From: CAUJIW01 sp963205175
GTDB lineage: Bacteria; Pseudomonadota; Alphaproteobacteria; Sphingomonadales; Sphingomonadaceae
Assembly (NCBI GenBank): GCA_041060555.1
Contig: JBEUDS010000040.1
Direction: 5' to 3' (one strand)
DNA length: 14,934 bases
The notes under the pieces were generated by a model, which saw nothing but the letters and a program-made list of their open reading frames with translations, made no database searches and was not told the origin of the DNA. How positions within the stretch are numbered: position 1 is the first letter of the stretch; every line of letters starts with the position of its first letter. Below are positions 5,356 to 14,379 of this stretch, piece by piece. Both the position numbers and the translations under genes were made by a program.

Positions 5356-8206
5356 TTATCACGCGAAATATTTCGCGCACGAACTGACCAAAAGATGCGC
5401 TCCGGACAGCGTCGAGAAACTCGCAGGGGCCGTTGCGGGTGCTCAGGTCGACCTCAACCCGCATCAAGTAGATGCAGCCCTCTTCGCGTTCTCATCTCCC
5501 CTCTCCAAAGGTGCGCTGCTCGCTGATGAGGTAGGGCTCGGCAAGACGATCGAGGCTGGCCTCGTCATCTCTCAGCGATGGGCGGAGCGGAAGCGCCGGA
5601 TCCTGATCATCACGCCTTCCAATCTGCGCAAGCAATGGCATCAGGAACTCAGCGAGAAGTTCTTCCTGCCGTGCCTGATCCTCGAGTCTCGCTCGTATAA
5701 TGAGGCCATCAAAGCCGGATCATTCCGCCCTTTCGAGGCGACCGACGCAATTGTCATCTGCTCCTACCAGTTCGCTCGAAACAAGGCTGCGGATGTCCAC
5801 GCGGTGCCGTGGGACCTCGTAGTGATCGACGAAGCCCACAGGCTGAGAAACGTCTACAAGCCGTCGAATGTAATCGCGAACACGCTCAAGCGGGCGCTAG
5901 AGCACAAGCAGAAACTCCTCTTGACGGCGACTCCCCTTCAAAACTCGCTGCTTGAACTTTATGGCCTAGTTAGTTTCATTGATGAACATTCGTTTGGGGA
6001 TCTGAAGAGCTTCCGGGAGCAGTTCGCCAATCTCAGTCAAGAGCGGACGTTCCACGTCCTTCGTGAACGGCTGAAACCGATTTGCCATCGCACATTGCGC
6101 CGGCAGGTGACCGCCTACATCCCCTACACGCGCCGTTTGCCGATCGTTGAGGAATTTACCCCTGCCGAAGGTGAGGATCGGCTGTATCAGCTGGTCTCGG
6201 ATTACCTTAGACGCGACAATCTTCAGGCTTTGCCGTCGGGTCAGCGGTCCTTGATGACGTTGGTCCTGCGCAAATTGCTCGCGTCTTCGACGTTCGCCAT
6301 CGCGGGTGCTTTGTCGTCGATTTCTGCACGACTGCAGGCGAAGTTGCGCAAGCATGAGGCCGCGACTTCTCTCGAAGATGATCTCGGTGAGGATTACGAA
6401 GCGCTCGACGCCACGGCGGAGGAATGGGCCGCAGAGGAAGCGCTCGAACCCCTCACAGAGGCAGACCGCAAGGCGATAGAAGCGGAGATTGCCGACCTCG
6501 AGGAGTTTGCCAGGCTCGCTACCTCGATCGAGCACAACGCGAAGGGCCAGGCGCTGTTGAAGGCGCTGCATGTCGCTTTCGCAAAGGCGGAAGAACTCGG
6601 AGGCGCGCAGAAGGCCATCATCTTTACGGAGTCGCGTAGGACCCAAGCCTATTTGCTGCGGGTCCTCGCCGACAGCCCTTATGCCGACGGTATAGTGCTC
6701 TTCAACGGCACGAACACGGATCAGCGCTCCAGAGAGATATACGCGCGCTGGATCGAGAGGCATAAGGGTTCCGACCGGGTCACCGGATCGCGAACGGCCG
6801 ACATGCGGTCCGCCCTCGTGGATTATTTCCGCGAGGAGGGTCGGATCATGATCGCGACCGAAGCCGGCGCCGAGGGCATCAACCTGCAGTTCTGCTCGCT
6901 GGTCGTGAACTATGACCTGCCATGGAATCCGCAACGGGTGGAGCAGCGAATTGGTCGCTGTCACCGCTATGGTCAGAAGCACGACGTCGTGGTGGTGAAT
7001 TTCATCAACCGCCGAAACGAGGCCGATCAGCGCGTTTATCAGCTCTTGTCGGAGAAGTTCAGATTGTTCGAAGGCGTGTTCGGTGCAAGCGATGAGGTTC
7101 TGGGCGCCATTGAGTCAGGCGTCGACTTTGAAAAGCGTATTGCCGCCATCTATCAGCAGTGCCGCCAGACTGATGAGATCCGGACCGCCTTCGATCAGCT
7201 GCAGCTGGAACTCAGCCTCGAAATCAATGAGGCGATGAGCCAGACGAGGCAGAAGCTCCTGGAGAACTTCGACGACGAGGTTCGCGAGAAGCTGAAGGTG
7301 CGTGACGAGGATGCGAAGGTCTACCTGGACCGCTTCGAGCAGTTGCTGATGCGTGTGACCAGCCACGAGCTTGACGGCGTGGCAGACTTCCACAACACGT
7401 CCTCGTTCACGCTCGCCGAGCGGCCGCCATGGGCGAATGGCAAGGAAATCCCACTCGGCCTTTATGAACTGCCGCGCCGTTCCGGCGAGGCGCACCTCTA
7501 CCGGGTCAATCATCCGCTTGGTTCAGCCGTGGTGGCGCGGGCGCAGAGCCGCGACTTGCAGCCTGCCGAGATTACGTTCGATTACTCTAATCATGCCGGC
7601 AAGATCAGCATCCTGGAGCCGTACAGTGGGCAGGCTGGATGGCTCACGGCCTCCGTGCTGACGATCGAAGCGCTCGATCAAGCCGAGGATCACATTCTTT
7701 TGGCTGCCGAGACCGACGGAGGAGAAAGGCTCACCGCAGAAGCATGCGAGCGCCTCCTCACTCTCAATGGTCACAGTAGGGTGCCGATCGACATTCCGGC
7801 GGAGCCGGTCACGCGGCTGGACGCCACGATCCGCGAGCAGCAGCGCCTGATCCAGCGTGCCGTCTCGGAGCGGAATGCGCGCTTCTTCGAGTTAGAAGCG
7901 GACAAGCTTGACGGCTGGGCAGACGATCTCAAGGTGGGTTTGGAGCGAGAGATCAAGGAGATCGATCGGCAGATCAAGGAAGCGCGACGGGCCGCGACCG
8001 CAGCCCTGACTCTGGAAGAAAAGCTGGCCGGACAGAAGCAGATCAAGACACTCGAGGCGCTTCGCAATCAGAAGCGCCGGTCGCTGTTTGACGCGCAGGA
8101 CGAGATCGACAAGCAGCGGTCCGAACTCATCGCCCAGATCGAGGGGAAATTGGAGCAGAAGGTCGACCTCGCTCCGCTTTTCACGATTCGCTGGCAGCTG
8201 CACTGA
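5345..8206 (+). CDS. SNF2-family DEAD/DEAH-box helicase/translocase, defence-associated
   Basis: This 953-residue ATP-dependent DNA translocase has a complete SNF2 (superfamily 2) motor. The Q-like region LNPHQVDAALFA is at ~37-48, Walker A GLGKT at ~64-68, motif Ia LIITPSNLRKQW at ~87, Walker B DEAH at 162-165 and motif III LLTATPLQN at ~192. In the second lobe it has IIFTESRRTQ, then motif V TEAGAEGINLQ (~505) and motif VI QRIGRCHRYGQ (~535). From ~828 to ~942 the protein looks like a long coiled coil (for example EREIKEIDRQIKEARRAA), perhaps a dimerisation or docking arm. The start at 5345 has GGAGG only 4 nt upstream and overlaps the HTH gene by 11 nt. The frame is open further upstream but lacks a comparable ribosome binding site. 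The overall form recalls RapA/HepA-like bacterial SNF2 proteins found beside type III-like methyltransferases. It resembles DISARM DrmD in fold only; no drmA, drmB or drmC is present here. Confidence 0.92.
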   Translation: MITDYHAKYFAHELTKRCAPDSVEKLAGAVAGAQVDLNPHQVDAALFAFSSPLSKGALLADEVGLGKTIEAGLVISQRWAERKRRILIITPSNLRKQWHQELSEKFFLPCLILESRSYNEAIKAGSFRPFEATDAIVICSYQFARNKAADVHAVPWDLVVIDEAHRLRNVYKPSNVIANTLKRALEHKQKLLLTATPLQNSLLELYGLVSFIDEHSFGDLKSFREQFANLSQERTFHVLRERLKPICHRTLRRQVTAYIPYTRRLPIVEEFTPAEGEDRLYQLVSDYLRRDNLQALPSGQRSLMTLVLRKLLASSTFAIAGALSSISARLQAKLRKHEAATSLEDDLGEDYEALDATAEEWAAEEALEPLTEADRKAIEAEIADLEEFARLATSIEHNAKGQALLKALHVAFAKAEELGGAQKAIIFTESRRTQAYLLRVLADSPYADGIVLFNGTNTDQRSREIYARWIERHKGSDRVTGSRTADMRSALVDYFREEGRIMIATEAGAEGINLQFCSLVVNYDLPWNPQRVEQRIGRCHRYGQKHDVVVVNFINRRNEADQRVYQLLSEKFRLFEGVFGASDEVLGAIESGVDFEKRIAAIYQQCRQTDEIRTAFDQLQLELSLEINEAMSQTRQKLLENFDDEVREKLKVRDEDAKVYLDRFEQLLMRVTSHELDGVADFHNTSSFTLAERPPWANGKEIPLGLYELPRRSGEAHLYRVNHPLGSAVVARAQSRDLQPAEITFDYSNHAGKISILEPYSGQAGWLTASVLTIEALDQAEDHILLAAETDGGERLTAEACERLLTLNGHSRVPIDIPAEPVTRLDATIREQQRLIQRAVSERNARFFELEADKLDGWADDLKVGLEREIKEIDRQIKEARRAATAALTLEEKLAGQKQIKTLEALRNQKRRSLFDAQDEIDKQRSELIAQIEGKLEQKVDLAPLFTIRWQLH

Positions 8207-8207
8207 C

Positions 8208-8213
8208 GGAGAG
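8208..8213 (+). promoter_or_regulatory. Ribosome binding site deciding the AIPR start
   Basis: GGAGAG lies 9 nt before the ATG at 8223 but abuts the in-frame ATG at 8214. The spacing favours 8223. If 8214 is used, the protein gains three residues (MQT). Confidence 0.5.
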
Positions 8214-8222
8214 ATGCAGACC

Positions 8223-10025
8223 ATGGCTCCGCTCAGTGCAGACTATATGGCTCTTCTGGAAACTGCCCTCACACGGGATTTCGTGCCGCATCTCCCGCCT
8301 TTGCAGGATCAGACCAAGCCGGCCGATCAGCAGGCCAAGAAGAATTTGTCGCGCGCCTTCAGTGCGTTCGCGCTTCACAAGCTGTGCGAAATTCCGCCGC
8401 CGGATGCAGCCGCGGCTGTCGTCGATGATTTCGACGATTTCGGCATCGATGCGATCTACTACCAGGGCAGTTCGGAAACGCTTTTCATTGTCCAAGGCAA
8501 ACTGAAGGCCTCGGAAACCTTCAGCCAGGACGAGGCCAATGCGTTCTGCCAAGGCGCGAGACGACTGATCAAGCAGGATTTCAATGGCTTCAATGGGCAC
8601 GTCACAAAGAGGCAGGCGGAGATCGAGGGGGCGCTGGAGGCCTGTTCGCATATTCAACTGGTCATCGCCCACACCGGCGCTGGGATCAGCAACCACGCCG
8701 AAACTGCACTCAACGACCTGCTGTACGACGAAGATCACGGCGAGGAACGTCTAAAAAAGGTGGCCGTCGACTATGGCTCGGACCGGGTTGCGGCGGATCT
8801 GCAGGCGGGTCAGGCCTATCCGCGGGTTGACGCCAATCTGACGTTGCACGATTGGGCGTCCTCCATGGCGCCTCGCAAGACCTACTTCGGCCTGGTGAAG
8901 GTCGCCGATCTGGTCGGGCTGCACGAGACGCATGGCAAGGCGCTCTACGCCAAGAACATACGCGTCTTCCTTGGTCAGACGACGGAGGTGAATCGCTCAA
9001 TTCGGGAAACGCTCGCGACCAATCCCGGCGACTTCATGTACCTGAACAACGGTGTAACCGCCCTGTGCGAGCAGATCGACCCGAAGAATGGCACCCGGGA
9101 CAAGAAGAAGTTCAAGGTAACCGGTCTCTCCGTGATCAACGGAGCACAAACCATTGCGTCATCGGCTCGCTATGCGGCGGAAAACAAGACAGTCGACATC
9201 TCAGCTGCCTCCGTCCTGGTAACGCTGATCAAGTCTGATTCCGACGAGGCGTTCGGCAAAGCCGTCACCCGGGCGCGCAATCACCAGAATCCCGTTCTCC
9301 TCGCCAACTTCGCGGCCCTGGACGATCAACAGGAACGGCTGCGGCGTGAACTCGCCTATCTCGATATCCACTACGCCTACAAGGCGGAGGGGCCAGACAA
9401 TGTGCAGGACCCTAAGCGCATCCGCATCGACGAGGCGGCGCAGGCACTGGCGCTTCTCCAGCCGGACCCTCGATATGTCGTTTGGCTGAAGAAGGAGCCT
9501 GCCCAGCTTCTCGATACCGAGTCCGCCGCATACCAGAACCTCTTCAACGCGAAGCTCACGGGTATCGAACTGGCGAACGCAGTGCGGGCGCTGCGCTACA
9601 TCCAATCCAGGATGCTCGCGGAGGCCAAAGCGGCCAACGGTCCGGAACGGCTCACCTACAAGCATGGGGGATATGGCCTCGGGTTCGTCCTGGTGAAGCG
9701 CATCAGACAGGCGATTGCCGGGGCCGCGCTCATCGATGAGGCGAAGCTGAAGATCGAGCTGGGCGCGGCATTCGATCTTGCTCGTCAGACGCTATGGGGC
9801 GCAGTCCAGCCGAAGACCGCGCTCAAGGGTCCTCTGGCAATCTTCCGCAATCAAACGGACGCCATTCCCCTGCTTCGCGACGTCATGATCGATCACTACG
9901 GCTTGGGCGCGGATGCTGCGATCGCCCCCCTTAAGGCCAAGGTGGTCTTGACAGATCCATACCCTCAAAAAGCCCTTTTCGACTTTCTGTCGGCGAAGGC
10001 GCCGCAGATCGGGAATATCACATGA
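8223..10025 (+). CDS. AIPR family protein (abortive infection phage resistance)
   Basis: This 600-residue protein belongs to the AIPR family. The family core is at about residues 245-320: NIRVFLGQTTEVNRSIRETL, then FMYLNNGVTALC and the signature VINGAQTIASS. Residues ~68-95 look like a PD-(D/E)XK (Mrr-like) nuclease core: DDFGIDAIYY supplies Asp76, and a beta strand FIVQGKLK supplies Gln91 and Lys93, the QxK end of the motif. Nuclease activity is therefore likely but not shown. Family members are linked to phage resistance and often lie beside restriction-modification genes. The gene starts 16 nt after the SNF2 stop, and its own stop overlaps the methyltransferase start as ATGA. The start is set at 8223 by ribosome binding site spacing; ATG 8214 is the alternative. 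Confidence 0.9.
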   Translation: MAPLSADYMALLETALTRDFVPHLPPLQDQTKPADQQAKKNLSRAFSAFALHKLCEIPPPDAAAAVVDDFDDFGIDAIYYQGSSETLFIVQGKLKASETFSQDEANAFCQGARRLIKQDFNGFNGHVTKRQAEIEGALEACSHIQLVIAHTGAGISNHAETALNDLLYDEDHGEERLKKVAVDYGSDRVAADLQAGQAYPRVDANLTLHDWASSMAPRKTYFGLVKVADLVGLHETHGKALYAKNIRVFLGQTTEVNRSIRETLATNPGDFMYLNNGVTALCEQIDPKNGTRDKKKFKVTGLSVINGAQTIASSARYAAENKTVDISAASVLVTLIKSDSDEAFGKAVTRARNHQNPVLLANFAALDDQQERLRRELAYLDIHYAYKAEGPDNVQDPKRIRIDEAAQALALLQPDPRYVVWLKKEPAQLLDTESAAYQNLFNAKLTGIELANAVRALRYIQSRMLAEAKAANGPERLTYKHGGYGLGFVLVKRIRQAIAGAALIDEAKLKIELGAAFDLARQTLWGAVQPKTALKGPLAIFRNQTDAIPLLRDVMIDHYGLGADAAIAPLKAKVVLTDPYPQKALFDFLSAKAPQIGNIT

Positions 10026-11692
10026 GCAAGAAACAAAAACTCGAACTGACATGGGTGGGCAAGGCGAACCGGCCGCGGCTGGAGCCGCGCATCCTGCTCG
10101 AAGATCCCGAGAAATCCTACCATGCCGCGCAACGCGTCGGTGAGAATGACATCTTCGACAACCGGCTGATCTATGGCGACAACCTGCTTGCGCTGAAGGC
10201 GCTAGAGCAGGAGTTCGCCGGCCGGGTGAAGTGCGTCTTCATTGACCCCCCCTACAACACGGGAAGTGCGTTTGAGCAATACGAAGATGGTCTAGAGCAC
10301 TCGATTTGGCTCGGACTAATGCGCGATCGAATCGAGATTATACGTCGCCTGCTATCGGATGACGGGTCTCTTTGGATCACAATCGATGACAATGAGGCGC
10401 ACTATTTAAAAGTGGTGTGTGATGAGATATTTGGAAGAAGTTGTTTCGTTGCCGATGTGATTTGGAAATCGTCGGATAACAGCAACAACGATGCCAAACG
10501 TTTTTCTTTGGACCACAACCACATATTGGTCTACTCGAGATCTCCCGACTGGCTGACGGTCAAGACGCGGGGGAATGATGAAAAGTATAAGCATTTCAAG
10601 AACCCCGACAACGATCCACGCGGTCCATGGTTCGACGGAAATCCGCTAGGCTCACCGGCGTACCGAGAAAACCTTGTTTTCGATGTTGTTTCTCCGCAGG
10701 GTCACAGGATCAAACCACCTGCAAATGGGTGGCGATGGTCCAAGGAGACTCTCCAGGAGAAAATTGCCTCAGGCGAAATTAGGTTCACCCCGGATGGAAA
10801 GGGTATCCGCCGCCGCACTTATTTGAGAGAGCAGGCGGGTTTACCCCCCTCGACGTTGTGGACTGATTTGGAAGAAACGGGTCACAACCGCCAAGCGAAA
10901 TTCGAACAGAAGAGGCTGTTTCCCGAATGGGGGAAGTCTGAATGGTTTGCCACACCCAAGCCCGAAAAACTTCTCAAGCGCATTCTCGATGTTTCCACGT
11001 TGCCGGGCGATCTCGTTCTCGATTCTTTCGCCGGGTCCGGAACAACGGGCGCCGTTGCCCACAAGATGGGTCGCCGCTGGATCATGGTGGAGCTGGGCGA
11101 GCACTGCCATACCCACATCATCCCGCGACTGAAGAAGGTTATCGATGGCGAGGACAAGGGCGGCATCACCGAGGCCGTCGGGTGGGGGGGCGGCGGCGGC
11201 TTCCGTTACTTCAAGCTGGCGCCATCGCTGCTTGAAACCGACAAATGGGGCCGCGAGGTCATCAGCAAGGCCTACAACGCTGAAATGCTGGCCGAAGCGC
11301 TGTGCAAGCTGGAGGGGTTTACTTATGCGCCCAGCGACGCCGTATACTGGCAACAGGGGCATTCGACCGAGCGTGACTTCATCTATGTCACGACGCAGAC
11401 CCTCGGCCCCGAACAGCTCCAGCAGTTGAGCGAGGAGGTCGGGCCGGATCAGACGCTCCTCGTCCTGTGCTCGGCTTTCCGCGGCAACGTCGATCGCTGG
11501 CCTAACCTGACCGTGAAGAAGATTCCCAACCACATTCGCGCGCGCTGCGAGTGGGGCCATGACGATTACAGCCTGAACGTCGAGAACCTGCCGAAGGCGT
11601 CACCGAAGGTCGCGGTCGAAGAAACAGCACGGAGCAACGCGAAGTCGCAGCAGCCCGACCTGTTCGGCGCGAACAAGGGGGGCAGCAAATGA
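10022..11692 (+). CDS. Type III restriction-modification DNA methyltransferase (Mod subunit)
   Basis: This 556-residue DNA adenine N6-methyltransferase is of the beta class. Catalytic motif IV DPPYNTG (75-81) comes first, and the AdoMet motif I FAGSGTTG (336-343) comes near the end of the catalytic part, the order typical of type III Mod. The region between them should include the target recognition domain. The C-terminal domain contains GWGGGGGFRYFKLAPSLL and, near the end, PNHIRARCEWGHDDYSL, features I recall from type III Mod proteins linked to SNF2 helicases. It should methylate one strand of an asymmetric site and give Res its specificity. About 10261-10980 is near 50% GC by hand count, against ~61% just before and 65-73% in sampled lines after 11040. 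The ATG sits in an ATGA overlap with AIPR, and the stop overlaps the res start in the same way. Confidence 0.94.
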   Translation: MSKKQKLELTWVGKANRPRLEPRILLEDPEKSYHAAQRVGENDIFDNRLIYGDNLLALKALEQEFAGRVKCVFIDPPYNTGSAFEQYEDGLEHSIWLGLMRDRIEIIRRLLSDDGSLWITIDDNEAHYLKVVCDEIFGRSCFVADVIWKSSDNSNNDAKRFSLDHNHILVYSRSPDWLTVKTRGNDEKYKHFKNPDNDPRGPWFDGNPLGSPAYRENLVFDVVSPQGHRIKPPANGWRWSKETLQEKIASGEIRFTPDGKGIRRRTYLREQAGLPPSTLWTDLEETGHNRQAKFEQKRLFPEWGKSEWFATPKPEKLLKRILDVSTLPGDLVLDSFAGSGTTGAVAHKMGRRWIMVELGEHCHTHIIPRLKKVIDGEDKGGITEAVGWGGGGGFRYFKLAPSLLETDKWGREVISKAYNAEMLAEALCKLEGFTYAPSDAVYWQQGHSTERDFIYVTTQTLGPEQLQQLSEEVGPDQTLLVLCSAFRGNVDRWPNLTVKKIPNHIRARCEWGHDDYSLNVENLPKASPKVAVEETARSNAKSQQPDLFGANKGGSK

Positions 11693-14379
11693 ACCGTCAT
11701 GTCAATTCGATCGCCGGCCGCCTTAGCCTGCGTCCCCCGCAGCGGCAGTCTCTTGAAATCCTGGACCGGATCACGGAGATCGTTCCACCTCGAAAAGGCG
11801 CCGATCTGGATGCGGCCCTTGCGGCCATCCAAAGCGAGTTTCCCGGCGTCACGGACTTCGAGCGAGATTTCCCCAGCCTGTGCTTCGCGCTGGCGACGGG
11901 CGTCGGCAAGACGCGGCTCATGGGCGCCTTCATCGGCTATCTCCACTTGGCGCACGGACTGAACAATTTTTTTGTCCTCGCGCCGAACCTGACAATCTAC
12001 AAAAAGCTGATCACCGACTTCACGCCCAACACCCCGAAATACGTGCTGAAGGGCATCTCGGAGTTCGCCGTTGCTCCACCCGTCATCACCACGGGCGAAA
12101 ACTACGAGCGGCAGATCGCGAGCGGCGGCCAACTGTTCCCGACCACGATCAACATCTTCAACATCTCGAAGATCAACTCCGAGGTTCGGGGCGGGCGCAG
12201 TCCGCGCATCCGCAGCTTTCGGGAGGAGATCGGGGAGAGCTACTTCGACTACCTCTCCGGGCTCGATGACCTCGTGCTGATCATGGACGAGTCGCATCGC
12301 TACCGCGCATCCGCCGGCATTCGCGCGATCAACGAGCTGAAACCCGTTCTCGGATTGGAGCTCACGGCCACACCTTTTGTCGAGACAAACCGCGGACCCA
12401 GCCCGTTCAAGAACGTCATCTTCGACTATCCGCTCGGCCGCGCCATGGCGGATGGCTTCGTGAAGGAGCCGGCCGTCGTCACGCGGAAGAACTTCAACCC
12501 GGCTGGCATGTCGATAGAGCAGATCGAGCGCCTGAAGCTCGAAGATGGCGTGCGGCTCCATGAGAGCGTGAAGGTCGAGCTGGAGACCTATGCGCGCGAA
12601 ACGATGAACCCGATCGTCAAGCCGTTCCTGCTGGTCATCGCGCGGGACACGACGCATGCCAGCCAGCTGATGCAGCTGATTCAGTCGGAGGGCTTCTTCG
12701 AAGGGCGCTACGCGGAAAGGGTGATCCAGGTCGATTCCAGCAAGACCGGTGCCGAGGAGGACGAAATGGTCGAGCGGTTGCTCCGTGTCGAGCACACCGA
12801 TGAACCGACTGAGATTGTCATCCACGTCAACATGCTGAAGGAAGGCTGGGACGTCACCAACCTCTATACGATCGTGCCGCTCCGCGCGGCGAATGCACGC
12901 ACGCTGATCGAGCAGTCCATCGGTCGTGGTCTTCGGCTTCCCTATGGCAAGCGGACCGGCGTTACGGCCGTCGACCGACTCAACATTGTCGCGCACGACC
13001 GCTTCCAGGAAATCGTGGAAGAGGCTAACAATCCCAACTCCACGATCCGCCTGCAGCAGGTGATACTCAATCCCGACCAGCTTCAGCAGAAGACGATCAC
13101 GATCGTCTCGCAGCCGCAGCTGGCCGCGAAACTGGGACTTCAGCCCGAGCATCCGACGGCGACCACTTATGAGTCGGAGCCCAATAGGGCATCGCCGGTG
13201 TTCGGTCCCGAGGAGCAGAGGATTGCCCAGATCACCTACGACGTGATCCGCAGATTCGAAAGCCAGCCCGATAAGCTGCCGAGCGTCTCCTATCTTCAGC
13301 AGCCCGATGTCCAGGCCGCGGTGCTGAGGGAGGTGACGACGCAGTATCGCCCGGCCCAGATGGAACTGACCGGCATCACGGAACAGCCCGACCTGGCGGC
13401 GGTCGTGGCGCGCACTACCGAGATCGTCGTTCAGCAAACGATCGACATCCCGCGCATTCTGGTGGTGCCGAAGGGCGAGGTGAAATCAGGCTTCAAGCCC
13501 TTCACGCTCGATCTGTCCTCGATCAAGTATCCGGCGCCAGATGACGAGCTATGGATCAGACATTTGCGGACGGAGCAGGTCGACGTGATCGGGCTCGGTC
13601 GAGGCAGCATCGACGAGCAGAGGCTTGAGGATTACGTCGTCAGCGGTCTTATCGACTTCGACGACGTGGCCTATGACGAGCATGCCGATCTTCTTTACGA
13701 TCTCGCGGAGCAGGTCGTCTCTCATCTGTGCTCCTACCTCTCGGCCGATGATGCACGCAAGGTCCTGCGTCTTCATCAGCGCGAGATCGCACGTTTCGTC
13801 CATGCCCAGATGCAGAAGCACTTCTGGCAGGACACAGATGTCGACTATGAGGTCGTCATCACGCGCGGCTTCACCGCGTTGAGGCCCAGCGCCTACACGG
13901 CCGCGGCGGGCGAGCAGCCGCTGGACTTCCGCACCTCTCCCGCCGACAAGAGCAACATGTCGAAGTACCTCTTCGGCGGGTTCAGCCGGTGCCTTTACCC
14001 GGTTCAGAAATTTCAGTCCGATTCCGAACGCAAACTCGCGGTGATCCTCGAACGCGAGGCGCTGAAGTGGTTCAAGCCGGCCAAGGGGCAGTTCCAGATC
14101 TATTACAAGTGGGGAGCGGATAATCCCGAGTACCAGCCGGATTTCGTCGCCGAAACGGGAGATCGGATCTTCATGCTGGAGCCCAAGGCGTCGAACCAGA
14201 TGACCGACGGCGAAGTGCTGGCCAAGAAGGAAGTCGCTGTCCGATGGTGCCAGCAGGCCAGCGCGCACGCGCGCAATTTTGGCGGCAAGCCGTGGACCTA
14301 CGTGCTGATCCCGCACGACGCCATAGCCGAGAACATGACGCTTGAGGGGTTGGCCAAACAGTATGGGGATGGGAAATGA
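11689..14379 (+). CDS. Type III restriction enzyme Res subunit (helicase-nuclease)
   Basis: This 896-residue protein should be the ATP-dependent restriction subunit that works with Mod. The superfamily 2 motor shows Walker A ATGVGKT (69-75), Walker B DESH (200-203, the Ser variant of DEAH), motif III LTATP (~225-229), then KEGWDVTNLYTIVPLRA and the motif VI stretch QSIGRGLRLPYG. The C-terminal nuclease is intact: PDF with Asp818, then LEPK with Glu831 and Lys833, a PD-(D/E)XK core. Length fits the family (about 900-1000). AAGGGGGG 6 nt upstream supports the start, which overlaps the mod stop as ATGA; its own stop overlaps the Mrr-like gene start in the same way. Type III Res needs Mod and usually two inversely oriented unmodified sites for cleavage; that is family knowledge. 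Confidence 0.95.
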   Translation: MNRHVNSIAGRLSLRPPQRQSLEILDRITEIVPPRKGADLDAALAAIQSEFPGVTDFERDFPSLCFALATGVGKTRLMGAFIGYLHLAHGLNNFFVLAPNLTIYKKLITDFTPNTPKYVLKGISEFAVAPPVITTGENYERQIASGGQLFPTTINIFNISKINSEVRGGRSPRIRSFREEIGESYFDYLSGLDDLVLIMDESHRYRASAGIRAINELKPVLGLELTATPFVETNRGPSPFKNVIFDYPLGRAMADGFVKEPAVVTRKNFNPAGMSIEQIERLKLEDGVRLHESVKVELETYARETMNPIVKPFLLVIARDTTHASQLMQLIQSEGFFEGRYAERVIQVDSSKTGAEEDEMVERLLRVEHTDEPTEIVIHVNMLKEGWDVTNLYTIVPLRAANARTLIEQSIGRGLRLPYGKRTGVTAVDRLNIVAHDRFQEIVEEANNPNSTIRLQQVILNPDQLQQKTITIVSQPQLAAKLGLQPEHPTATTYESEPNRASPVFGPEEQRIAQITYDVIRRFESQPDKLPSVSYLQQPDVQAAVLREVTTQYRPAQMELTGITEQPDLAAVVARTTEIVVQQTIDIPRILVVPKGEVKSGFKPFTLDLSSIKYPAPDDELWIRHLRTEQVDVIGLGRGSIDEQRLEDYVVSGLIDFDDVAYDEHADLLYDLAEQVVSHLCSYLSADDARKVLRLHQREIARFVHAQMQKHFWQDTDVDYEVVITRGFTALRPSAYTAAAGEQPLDFRTSPADKSNMSKYLFGGFSRCLYPVQKFQSDSERKLAVILEREALKWFKPAKGQFQIYYKWGADNPEYQPDFVAETGDRIFMLEPKASNQMTDGEVLAKKEVAVRWCQQASAHARNFGGKPWTYVLIPHDAIAENMTLEGLAKQYGDGK

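Noticed and set aside
5966..6982. 338-codon minus-strand frame opposite the SNF2 gene
   Set aside because: It overlaps the conserved SNF2 motor motifs on the other strand and encodes no recognisable domain.
5345..11692. DISARM system (SNF2 helicase plus adenine methyltransferase)
   Set aside because: The core DISARM genes drmA, drmB (DUF1998) and drmC (phospholipase D-like) are absent, and a true type III Res is present instead.
11566..13437. Long open frame (623 codons) on the minus strand opposite res
   Set aside because: It is antisense to a fully motif-bearing type III Res gene; long antisense frames are common in GC-rich genes. Its translation has no recognisable domain.
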